Source of the DNA: Larix kaempferi
Lineage: Eukaryota; Streptophyta; Pinopsida; Pinales; Pinaceae
DNA length: 64,000 nucleotides
Direction of reading: 5' to 3'
Assembly: GCA_027924585.1 (NCBI GenBank)
Contig: BSBM01000370.1
Coordinates: 32,773,501-32,837,500, forward strand
The notes beneath the pieces are model-generated. The model saw only the letters and a list, made by a program, of their open reading frames with translations. It was not told where the DNA came from and ran no database searches. Of the stretch, positions 11,646 through 21,332 are shown piece by piece (position 1 is the first letter of the stretch; the number at the start of each line of letters is the position of its first letter). Made by a program: the position numbers and the translations under genes.

Positions 11646-12581
11646 TGATGCAGGAGCATCGGAGCCTAGGCAGAGCAGACGAAGATGATCGACATGAAGA
11701 AGGCCCACCAGAGGGAGTGCCGACGACCACTGGTGCGAAAGAGCAGATTGGTTGTCGAAGTCAATAAGTCACGCAGGAGCAGTTGATCGCATATTGACAG
11801 AAGATGCGAAAGGTCGAGAGTTGACATGTCAAAGGTCGACAGACAATAAAGTTGTGGTGGAGACATCGAGGATCGACATGTTGTCGAATCACGACTTCAA
11901 CAGGTTTGGGAATGAGCCAAGCGAGGAGGAAGGGGCGTACTGGCGAAGCCTGAGAGTGCTAGAGGAAGCCGACGGGTATTTCAAAGGCTGACGGAAGACA
12001 ATATGGTCGAGGTAGTGATAAGACCGACTACTGTATCAGTTTCAGAAGGACGTGCAAAATTCAAGCAGAGTACTTGGCAGTCGTTTGGGGTTGCTAAGGA
12101 AGTTATTAGCAGTTATTGCAGGTAGTTGGGATTGTGACAGATATCGTCACAGGAAGAGATTGTGCAACATGGAAGAGGCGTTGACAGTTGCAGTTTTGCA
12201 GGATCTAAGGAGATCGACAGACAAAGGAAGCATCTCTCAAGGGTCGGAGTGATCTCGGGAACAACAATAGCAGAGTAGAAGGCTTGTGCGCAGGCACAGA
12301 GCAGGAAGTTCAGTTCAGTTGGAAACTGGAGTGAGAAAAGCTCAAGAGAAGGTTTTGTAGATTGGAGAGGAAAGTCACACATCTACAAAGCGCAGAGAAG
12401 ATCGAGCCATAGCTCAGAGTTTTGTAGTGAACAAGGAGAGGGTGAAGATCGACACATTGAGATAGCACATAGTTACTTTTGTATGGTAATAGGCTAAGGC
12501 CGACAATAGTTAGTTATTTACATTCCTTGCATTTCGCATTGTAACCGTTTCGATAGAAGTAATATAAGCCATCTTCTGGCA
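11646..12581 (+). repeat. 5' LTR of the chromovirus
   Basis: Starts TGATGCAGGAGC and ends CTTCTGGCA. It matches 16753-17688 throughout with scattered substitutions and a few small indels that leave both at 936 bp. I see no recognisable tRNA primer site just inside it; the sequence after it (from 12582) may have lost that segment. Confidence 0.85.
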
Positions 12582-12620
12582 TCGATCAAAGAAAGCCAAA
12601 GGCGTGGTTGTATTCCTGAT

Positions 12621-13560
12621 GCGTTATACCAAAACGACGAGGAAGTCGAAGAAGTGGAAGCACAGGAAGCAACAGGAGAAGAACCAGAAGACAAACTCAT
12701 CAAGCTTCTTATGGATATGAGAGGTCGGACAAAGATAGATGTACATACCTACTCGGGAAGTATGGACCCAGAAGACATGATCGACTGGTTCAGAGAAATG
12801 GAGAAATAATTTGACATAGAGGAGATCGAGGATCCTAAACAGGTTAAGACTGCATGTCTGAGGTTGAAGGGTCATGCCTCATTGTGGTGGGACAATGTGC
12901 AGGCTGACAGAGTCAAGAAGGGCAAGGAGAAAATCAAGTCTTGGGATAGGATGGTCGTCAAGCTGAAGGGGAAGTTCTTGCCAAATGACTATGTGATTTC
13001 CTTGTTCTAGAAGTTGCAAAACTTTCGACAAAAAGAGATGACCTTGAAGGAGTACATGGAAGAGTTCTACAGATTGTCGATAAGATCGGGACAGACCGAA
13101 GAAGGTGAAGAAGTTGTCGCAAGATATGTCAACAGATTGAAATATGCCATTCAAGACGAGTTGAACATGTCAAGATTCAGAGCGGTCGGTGAAGCCTACC
13201 AATTAGCTCTGAAGGCAAAAGAGAAACTGTCGAGGAAATCCGCAGCGAGCAGAGTAGGATTACTAGTCGGGGTGAGAAGACTGTTTCCGTGAAAGGCCAA
13301 AGTAGCGGTTATAGGATAGAAGTCGTTGAAGACAACCGATGTGCGGAAGGGACATCAACAAGAGAGAAGACGCAAGAAAACCGAGGTGATGGTCGAGAGA
13401 CACGCGGTTGAGGTGCGTATGGTCGAAGTGGTCCATCCGACAGAAAAGGAGCTGACAAAATAGCCATAATATGTTACAAGTTTCGAGGAGATGGACACAA
13501 GGCATATGATTTCCCAAAGAACCTACATGCTATAGAGGAGTCAAAACCTAGACGTCGAAG
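12621..13560 (+). pseudogene. Chromovirus gag
   Basis: The frame from 12621 holds an acidic start (EEVEEVEAQEATGEEPEDK), then the core of a Ty3 Gag: YSGSMDPEDMIDWFREMEK, LKGHASLWWDNVQ, and at 13014-13292 a capsid C-terminal part (QKEMTLKEYMEEFYRLS). Two in-frame stops occur (EK-stop-FD and LF-stop-KL, the second a likely Gln codon turned TAG). Near 13470, in the pol frame, the nucleocapsid zinc knuckle reads CYKFRGDGHKAYDF, so the second and fourth Cys positions are Phe. It cannot make a working Gag. Confidence 0.8.
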
Positions 13561-13699
13561 AGATGAGCAAGTCGACGAGAGGGCAGAGTCGGCATCCGAC
13601 AATAGTGAAGATGGAAAGAAGAAAATTCAAAACCCAACGGTCGGGAGAACATTGGTTCAAGAAGACCGATGCAACGAGAAAGAGCCGACGCAATGAAAG

Positions 13700-14146
13700 G
13701 CTATCTTTCGAACTAAAGTGCGAGTGGGCGAATGGTGTTGCAAGACCATAGTTGATGGTGAAAGCATTGAGAATATTGTGTCGACAGAGGTAATCGACAG
13801 GATAGGGTTGAAATGTTGGGAACATCCACACCCATACAAGATCTCATGGTTGCAGAAGGGACACCATGTGAAGGTGACTAGACAGTGCCTGATTAACTTC
13901 AAGGTCAGGAAGCTTGAAGACAGCATACTGTGTGACGTAATCCCAATGGACGCATGTCATCTGTTGTTAGGGAGACCATGGAAATATGATCGAAAAATTA
14001 TCTATGATGGTCGAGCTAACACAATCACAGTGTGGAAGAATGGTGTGCAAAGGACTCTGAATCTGAAGCCGGAGGAGCAAGCCGACTGTAAGCAAGGCGA
14101 GAGCAACTTTTGGGAGAAGCGAGTGCTGATGTGTTCAGTGAAATAA
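13700..14146 (+). pseudogene. Chromovirus aspartic protease
   Basis: TIVDGESIENIVSTEVIDRI corresponds to the active-site turn of plant chromovirus proteases, normally D-G/S-G-S; here the third position is Glu. It is followed by HPHPYKISWLQ, VTRQCLINF, ILCDVIPMDACHLLLGRPW and KYDRK, a strong family match. It is in the same frame as the RT, RNase H and integrase downstream and ends at a TAA at 14144. Confidence 0.85.
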
Positions 14147-14221
14147 TTCCTCGCGAAGGAGGAAAAGCAGTCGGGATGTTTTGCTATCATTCTGAAAGGG
14201 CCATGTGTCGAGAGGTCGACA

Positions 14222-15748
14222 ATGGAGAAGATTCCGGTCGAAGTCAGAAATATGCTTGAAGAGTTTCAAATCATAGTAGTCGACAAGACACCAACAGGAT
14301 TGCCGCCGACGAGAAGCATACCCCATCAGATCGACTTGATTCTAGGGTCAAGTCTTCCAAACAAGGCAGCGCATAGGATGAGTCCAACAGAAGGTCAGGA
14401 ACTCAATCGACAGGTCCAGGAGTTATTTGATAGGGGATTGATCAGAGAAATTCTGAGCCTGTGTGTGGTACCAGCAGTATTAGCATCGAAGAAGGGTGGA
14501 GAATGGAGGATGTGTACAGACTCCAGAGCTATCAACAAGATCACGATCAAGTACCGGTTTCCATTACCGAGGATGGATGACTTGATGGATTGCTTGAGTG
14601 GAGTGAAGTACTTCACGAAGATAGACCTGAAGAGCGTTTATCACCAGATTCGGGTTAGAGAAGGAGATGAATGGAAAACAACATTCAAGACAAAGGAAGG
14701 GCTATATGAGTGGTTAGTCATGCCATTTGGATTGACTAATGCACCCAGTACATTCATGATGTTGATGAATGAGGTACTGAAACCATTCTTGGGTAAATTC
14801 GTCGTAGTGTACCTAGACGACATCCTGATATTTAGTCGAACCAAAACAAAGCACTTGGAACACATTCGATGGGTATTGCAGAAGTTGTAGGAAGAGAAGC
14901 TGATGGTGAACCTGCAAAAGTGTTTCTTCATGGAGGAATAACTAGTGTACTTGGGATTTGTAATCTCGGGTAAAGGGTTAGTGATGGACCCAGAAAAGGT
15001 GAAGGAAATATTGGATTGGTCGAAACCGACAAGTGCGACTGGAGTAAGGAGTTTCCATGGACTTTCCAGTTTCTACAGGAAGTTCATTTGGGGATCCAGT
15101 CGGATTTGTGCACCTTTGACAGAGTGCATGAGAAAGGGGGAGTTTAAGTGGATGGAAGCTGCCCAACAAGCTTTCAACAAGTTGAAGGAAAAGGTCACTG
15201 AGAGACCAGTGTTGGCGCTCCCATATTTCGACAAAGTTTTCCAGGTTGATTGCGACTCAAGTGGAATGGAAATTGGAGCATTGTTGAGCTAGGAGGGATG
15301 ACCAATTGCATTCTTCAGTGAGAAGTTGGATGATGCGAAGCGAAAATATTCAGTCTATGACTAGGAATTTTATGCTATAGTCCAAGCATTGAAGAAGTGG
15401 AGGCATTATTTGTTGCCCAAGGAATTTGTATTGTACACAGATCACCAAGCATTGAGGTATCTGAATACTCAGTCGAAGTTGAATTAGCGGCACATGAAAT
15501 GGGTTGAATTCCTACAAGGATATACTTTCATGTTGCGACATAAGTTGGGCAAGTCGAACAAGGTTGTCGATGCGTTGAGTAGAAGAGTTGCATTGTTGAA
15601 CATGGCAACAGTTCAGGCAACAGGAATAGAGTCGGTGAAGGCAGAGTATGCGATCGACGAGGATTTTGCGAAAGCATGGGAGGCTTGTCATGAACCGTGG
15701 AGTGTCGACAGGACTCCATACTTAGATTATTTCATCCAAGAGGGATAA
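14222..15748 (+). pseudogene. Chromovirus reverse transcriptase and RNase H
   Basis: One frame throughout, the same as the protease and integrase. RT motifs are nearly complete: MCTDSRAINKITIKYRFPLPR, FTKIDLKSVYHQIRV (first Asp), VMPFGLTNAPSTFM, VVVYLDDILIFSR (catalytic pair). RNase H begins near [21 protein letters not shown] and continues through PIAFFSEKLDDAKRKYSVYD and the H-to-ALSR end. Stops interrupt it at 14888 (TAG), 14939 (TAA), 15290 (TAG), 15299 (TGA), 15362 (TAG), 15485 (TAG) and 15746 (TAA). Most TAGs fall where the family has Gln. No frameshift was found. Confidence 0.9.
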
Positions 15749-15766
15749 CTATTCAGGGGACAAAAA

Positions 15767-16375
15767 TTGTGTATTCCCAGAGGATCCATAAGAGAGAACC
15801 TAATCCGAGAATTGCATAGCGGTGGATTAGCATGTCATTTTGGAATAGACAAGACCAAGGCATTGGTCGAGGAAAAGTATTATTGGCCAAGAATGACAAC
15901 AGATGTCGGGAAGTGGGTACGACAGTGTCGAGTTTTCCAGTTGGCAAAAGGAAGAAGTCAGAATATAGGGTTGTATACACCATTACTTGTACCGGATACC
16001 CCATGGGACCACCTGAGCATGGATTTCATGCTAGGATTGTCGAAGACAAAACAGGGAAGCGACTCAATCTTTGTTGTAGTCAGCAAATTTTTGAAGATGG
16101 CACACTTTATTCCGTGTCAGAAGACAAGTGAAGCCACAAGCATTGTTGTATTGTTCTTCAAGGAGGTAGTCAGATTGCATGGGTTGCCGAAGAGTATCAC
16201 ATCGGACAGAGATACCAAGTTTATGGGACATTTCTGGAGAACCCTATGGAAGAAACTGGACACAAGGTTTCATTTTAGCTGGGCATACCATCCGCATATA
16301 GACGGACAGACCGAGGTGGTGAATAAAAGTTTGGGAAACCTTCTAAGGTGTTTGATGGGAGACAGGAACATATAA
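15767..16375 (+). pseudogene. Chromovirus integrase, catalytic core
   Basis: The zinc domain has its His pair (LHSGGLACHFG) but reads CRVFQLAKG where the family has C-x2-C, so the last Cys is lost. The DDE core is complete: HLSMDFMLGL, TSDRDTKFMGHFWRTLW and HPHIDGQTEVVNKSLG carry the two Asp and the Glu. The frame stops at 16373 just after CLMGDRNI. The next legible sequence is the far C-terminal part, so roughly 150-200 residues of integrase seem deleted. Confidence 0.9.
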
Positions 16376-16376
16376 C

Positions 16377-16795
16377 AAGTTAAAGCTAAAGAAGATTGGA
16401 CCATGTAATATTCTGAATAAGATTTCTAACAATGCTTATGTGTTGGAGCTGCCGAATGACTTGAGCATTTCACCAACGTTCAATGTCTTAGATCTGTACA
16501 AGTTTGAAGAGGGTTCAAGCAATAGAAGTGCGGAAGTGTCGAAAATCAATTGGACAGCGCAGATTCCAGACCGACACAAGGAGGAAATCATAGAAGTAAT
16601 GGACGACGCGAAATCGGGCATACACATAGTTCGGAAAGGAAGGAATACTTAGTGCAATGGAAGGATGATGAGTTGCAAAAGGCGACATAGATTTCCAAAG
16701 AAGAGTTCAAAAGATTGACGGAGCAGTCAAATTCTTTTTCACCTAGGGATTCTGATGCAGGAGCATCGAGGCCTAGGCAGAGCAGTCGAAGATGA
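16377..16795 (+). pseudogene. Integrase C-terminal end with chromodomain-like tail
   Basis: After the deletion the frame changes and reads LKLKKIGPCNILNKISNNAY and LELPNDLSISPTFNVLDLY, the usual integrase C-terminal end of plant chromoviruses. After a one-base shift near 16650 comes YLVQWKDDELQKAT, a stop in place of Trp, and ISKEEFKRL, matching the second half of a chromodomain, which guides integration to chromatin. The frame ends in the first 45 bases of the 3' LTR. Confidence 0.7.
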
Positions 16796-17688
16796 TCGAC
16801 ATGAAGAAGGCCGACTAGAGGGAGTGCCGACGATCGCTGGTGTGGAAGAGAAGATTGGCTGTCGAAGTCAATAAGTCGCGCAGGAGTAGTTGATCGCATT
16901 TCGACAGAAGATGTGAAAGGTCGAGAGTCGACATGTCCGAGGTCGACAGACGACAAAGTTGCAACGAAGACGTCGAGGATCGACATGTTGTCGAATCATG
17001 ACTCCGACAGGTTTTGGCATGAGCCAAGCGAGGAGGATGGGGCGGACTGGCGAATCCTGAGAGTGGGAGAGGAAGCTGACGGGTATGTCGAAGGCTGACG
17101 GAAGACAGTATGGTCAAGGTAGTGATAAGACCAACTACTATAGCAGTGTCAGAAGGACGTGCAGAAGTCAAGGAGAGTACTTGGCAGCCGTTCGGGGTTG
17201 CTAAGGAAGTTATTAGCAGTTATTGCAGGTAGTTGGGATTGTGACAGATGTAGGCAGAGATTGTGCAACACAACAGAGGCGCTGACAGTTGCAGGTTTGC
17301 AGGATCTGAGGAGATCGACAGATAGAAGAAGCATGTCTCGGGGGTCGGAGTGATCTCGGGAACAACAACAGCATAGTAGAAGGCTTGTGCGCAGGCACAA
17401 AGTAGGCAGTTTAGTTCAGTTGGAAACTGGGGAGAGCACAGCTCAAGAGAAGGTTTTGTAGATAATTAGAGAGGAAAGTCTGCACACATCTACAGAGCGC
17501 AGAGAATATCGAGCCATAGCTCAGAGTTCCGCAGTGAACAAGGAGAGGGTGAAGATCGACACACTGAGATAGCACACAGTTACTTCTGTATGGTAATAGG
17601 CTAAGGCCAACAATAGTTAGTTATTTACATTCCTTTCATTTCACATTGTAACCGTTTCGGTAGAAGTAATATAAGACATCTTCTGGCA
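16753..17688 (+). repeat. 3' LTR of the chromovirus
   Basis: Partner of 11646-12581; starts TGATGCAGGAGC and ends CTTCTGGCA. The pol frame ends inside it. It is denser in TCGA words than the 5' copy, for example where the 5' copy reads TTGAC and this one TCGAC. Confidence 0.85.
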
Positions 17689-19482
17689 TCCTGTTTACAT
17701 CTTGTCTAGGTGATCGTGTGTGTTGTGTGTAATTTGTTAAGAAAGAACCTTTGCGAAGGCGCCTTGCTTTAAATAACTTCACTCCTTATGGCTAAATAAT
17801 GTGAAAATTTATAGGGGCAATGGGTGTAGGGAAACAAGATTTGCTTGGGAATTAGGCGAGGTCACCAACAATCAATTAGTGATGTTGTCAATTCCTAAGA
17901 ACAAATGGATTAAAAAACTCATTGTTGTCAACAAATATACAATGTAATTTAACATATGCATTACCAATCAACACCTCATGGCATTCAGATGAGTAGAGTT
18001 GGAGTGCAAAGTTTGGGGAATAGTTATGAATCCATTGGATATTTCTAGGTCCTAAGATCTTATAACAACATTACAAATTTGAAAGCAAATGAAGCAATTA
18101 ATATTAAATTAGGAATGGTAAATTTAGATGGGGAGGTTCCATTTCAATCCCTCCTCCCATGAAATATAGGTTAACCACATTGCTAACATTGATGAATTCA
18201 CATTTTAAAGACAAGTGGCAACGTTTGAAGATGGTGAATAAATGGGCATTAAAGCCCCTTCAATTTTGTGTACTCCTAGACGATTCTTCATTGGCTTAAT
18301 ATTTATCAAGTATGAGGAGATGGGATGAAAAATTGTATGTGTTTTTATGCACTCTTCAGTCTGGAAACTTCTCTTAGTTTCAAGCCTCTTGTTCTATGTT
18401 AAAAAAGAGTCACCACTATTTAGAGAGAATTTGTAGTGTAGCTTGTGTGCCTTTGTCTAGTACTATTTTGGAATTTGACCTATGTGCATATTATGGATGT
18501 TGGCGAGAAGGTTTTGTCTTGGAAAGAAGTAATGGACAACACCCATGGGAACTTGGAATGATGTGAAATCTACGAGAATATTGAATTGCATAGAGGGATA
18601 AGAAGATGTGAGTATCATGTGGGTGAAGTTCACGTCTGCTTATATATTTATGTTAAAAAATGGGAGGAGTAGAGGAAAGAGTGGGAGAATAGATTTTCAA
18701 TAGAGTCTTAGGTTATACATAGGCAGATAATTATTTCAAATCTTTAGGTAGAAGCTCTCAATATGAAGGAAATGCAACTTGAAATTTTCATGGAAAGCAA
18801 CAATGAGAGGTTTGAATAATTGGGAGAGAAAGGATGTATTTTGTAAAAGAGGACCGTAGAGATGGAAAATTAGAGGCGACCTACTGTTGGGACCCTCCAG
18901 TCTGTGAACCCCCTTTAAACTTGTGATTGGTTCATTTAGGCCCATATAGTGATCGCTGAAGAGAACGACATATTGCAACATAAACTAACATTGGAAAAGA
19001 AAAGGGTTACAAGTTATTCATTCAAGCATGGTCAATACCAAGCAAGAAGCCTTGTATAGGCATGTTTCACAAAACAAAATGGAATATGTAAAGATATGCA
19101 AAGTTGTAATTTTGTTAAATTAATTCATTCAACAATATACCAATTGAATAATAGTGGCAGACTTAGAACAACAAGGCTAGTACAACTAGTAGTCAATAGT
19201 TTTAAATTTTTGAGATATTTTGAATTACTAAATATAGACTACGTTTAAATATTTTGTATTATCTTGTTGGATTGTTCAATTGCAACCAATTTCTAATACA
19301 AAATTACTTGTTTCTATTTAAAAAATAATAATAACGTGAAGATTTATTAAACATTGTGAGTTTTATATTTTAATATGATCCAAATAATAGATAGTTTTTA
19401 ATATTTCAAGGTTTACACAAAATCTATTCAAATTTTGTTATAATATATTTTAATATTTTTTATTGAATAAGTAATTAAGGGT

Positions 19483-19592
19483 TTTGTCTAAGTTTAACCA
19501 TGACTAACTATTATTCAATTAGAAGAAGACACCTGAATTTGTCTAAGTTTAACCATGACTAACTATTATTCAATTAGAAGAAGACACTTGGA
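19483..19592. repeat. 55-bp tandem duplication
   Basis: TTTGTCTAAGTTTAACCATG starts at 19483 and 19538, each running through ACTAACTATTATTCAATTAG to AGAAGACAC. Confidence 0.85.
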
Positions 19593-20189
19593 TTTGAGAT
19601 TTTAAAATTCTTTCTTATTTTGCCACGTCAAGCCTTGGGGTTGACATCATCGTCTCAAATCTGATTGGGTGAAGTTAAGCACAAATTAAGTATTTTTTCT
19701 AGTTAAAGACTTCTATGAGGTACAATATTGACCCCACTTTTACTCTAATATTCTCACATCCTAACTTTCATCACAATGAAATCTAATTCAACTACAAGCT
19801 TTGGACCTTCTTTTCCACCTTTCCACATTAATGCAAAGCGCCTTTAATTTGTGTCATCTAATATCTAACTATGTAGTTGAAAGATAATTAACTACGATCA
19901 ACATGAAGTCAATGTGTCTTTACCTCTTGTTGAGCTCAAGAACTTCCCCTAGTCACATTACTTGGAAACCACTACTTTCTTTTTTTGGGGAAACTTAATG
20001 TATCCTTGTTTTGGAAAACTAACGAGGGTTTGAATTTTTGAAGTTGGATTTTGACATGTATGTGTTAACAATGATTGCATAGTTGATTCGTCATTTCAGT
20101 TCTAAGAGAAGGTCCAAGTGCTTATCATCCTACTCCTTCAATTGGTTTTTCTAGTGTGGGTGCATCCTTTGTGAAATACAAAAATAAGT

Positions 20190-20650
20190 TATGCACCATA
20201 GCGTTATTTTTGCAAAGTTAAAGTCTATGTGATGTTTTGCAAAGTTTCAATATATGTGATTATTATCTCTAACATTTTATACAATGCAAGACGCTTCACA
20301 ATGTTTCCAAATTTCAACAGCAACACACATTGCACTATAGTTGAAAACCATACGATACACATCACATTACTTCCAAAGTTTAATCACATCACATCACTTG
20401 TAAAGTTTGAAACAATGCTATAACAAAGCAACATACATTGCATTGTTCTCGAAGTTTGTGACAACATGGAATAAACCACAACATTGGTAAAGTTTGAAAC
20501 AATTTGAAGAACCTTGCGATACATATTGCAATGTTCACAAAGTTTGATCACTAGCAATATACATATCACATTGCTTGTAAAGTTTGAAATGATGTGATAA
20601 CATAAATATTGTTTGTAAAGTTGATGCCAATTTATATACATTACACATGG
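20190..20650. repeat. Degenerate tandem repeat
   Basis: A loose, roughly 40-60 bp pattern recurs about eight times: AAAGTTTGAAACAAT or AAAGTTTGATCAC, followed by ACATTGC or CACATTGC and GATACACATCACA. Copies differ too much to fix one period. Confidence 0.55.
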
Positions 20651-20672
20651 GGTATAATAATGTGTCACCCAT

Positions 20673-20677
20673 GGTTA
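20673..20677 (+). other. Target-site duplication GGTTA (left)
   Basis: GGTTA directly precedes the 5' LTR and recurs at 27731-27735 directly after the 3' LTR. This is the 5-bp signature of LTR-element integration. Confidence 0.95.
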
Positions 20678-20802
20678 TGTTGATGTATATGTAACTTCGG
20701 AATGTATTTCACATATATGTATATTGTATTCCCATAGAGATGGTATTATTCCTCTATACAGAAGTGTCGTCATTTATATTGTAAATGTCGTAACTTATAC
20801 TT

Positions 20803-20934
20803 GATGGGTTATTAGACCACCTTGTTGGGGTTGGCCCTGTATAAGTCATGTGGGTCAAAGGGTTATTAGACCACCCTATTGGGGGTCGGCCATGTGGGTC
20901 AAAGGGTTATTAGACCACCCTATTGGGGGTCGGC
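20803..20934 (+). repeat. 44-bp repeat, 3 copies, in the LTR U3
   Basis: CATGTGGGTCAAAGGGTTATTAGACC-type units start at 20847 and 20891, preceded by a diverged copy from about 20803. The same array is at 27213-27344 in the 3' LTR. It lies 70-200 bp upstream of the TATA box, where tandem repeats often act as retrotransposon enhancers; that role is inferred. Confidence 0.85.
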
Positions 20935-21004
20935 CCAGTCAGCATTATGTTATGTGGTTAAGTTCAAGCCTACATGAGTTAGGTAAAAGGCAAGTCAAGT
21001 CAAG

Positions 21005-21012
21005 TATAAATA
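21005..21012 (+). promoter_or_regulatory. LTR TATA box
   Basis: TATAAATA followed by GAGTGC, about 330 bp into the LTR and downstream of the U3 repeats. The same box is at 27415-27422 in the other LTR. Confidence 0.75.
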
Positions 21013-21320
21013 GAGTGCAGAAGGCACTCTATTTGTTCACTCACTCCTCACTCATGCACTCAAGGAGGAGTGGCGCACTTATGGAGGAGGAGGATCTGCT
21101 GCTAGGATATGTCTATCTCTTGGGTTGTATCATTGCTCTATCTATCTCTGAGGAAGTTATTGAGGTTTTTCACCTTTATGGTTTTCCCCAAGTAAATCTT
21201 TGTGTCTCTTGTGTGCTTGCATTATTGTCTCCATGATTGATATGTTGTAGATATGCCGTACATGTTGTTCTCTCAGTTAAGATCCTAGATCAGATTGAAG
21301 TAAATTCTGAAAATTTAACA

Positions 21321-21332
21321 TGGTATCAGAGC
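21321..21332 (+). other. Primer-binding site, tRNA-iMet
   Basis: TGGTATCAGAGC follows the LTR directly and is a perfect match to the plant initiator-Met primer site. Confidence 0.95.

Larger units (their letters stand above)
11646..17688 (+). mobile_element. Ty3/gypsy chromovirus, full-length but inactive
   Basis: Two 936-bp direct repeats enclose gag, protease, reverse transcriptase, RNase H, integrase and a chromodomain-like tail in the order typical of plant chromoviruses. The LTRs are about 90% identical by eye, so this insertion is older than the other complete elements here. The frame is broken by stops and by a deletion in integrase. No convincing target duplication was found (AATAA on the left, TCCTG on the right), so an edge may be rearranged. 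The element is strikingly rich in TCGA, GTCGA and TCGAC words compared with its flanks. Confidence 0.9.
17689..20672. other. Intergenic DNA between the chromovirus and the copia element
   Basis: No gene recognised on either strand; open frames are short and motif-free. It contains two repeated stretches (listed separately). It ends with the GGTTA that was duplicated when the copia element inserted. Confidence 0.5.
20678..21320 (+). repeat. 5' LTR of the pol-deficient copia
   Basis: Begins TGTTGATGTATATG and ends AAATTTAACA. It matches 27088-27730 at the same length. It contains a 44-bp tandem repeat in U3 (20803-20934), a TATA box, and a 128-codon open frame that is probably accidental. Confidence 0.97.

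Noticed and set aside
17688-17780. AAATAA near 17771 as the right target duplication of the chromovirus, matching AATAA at 11641
   Set aside because: The LTR match ends at 17688 and the sequence before 17771 does not end in CA, so the agreement is probably chance in AT-rich DNA.
20850-21236. 128-codon open frame present in both copia LTRs
   Set aside because: It overlaps the U3 repeat, TATA box and R region, has no motif, and its conservation follows simply from the LTRs being copies of each other.
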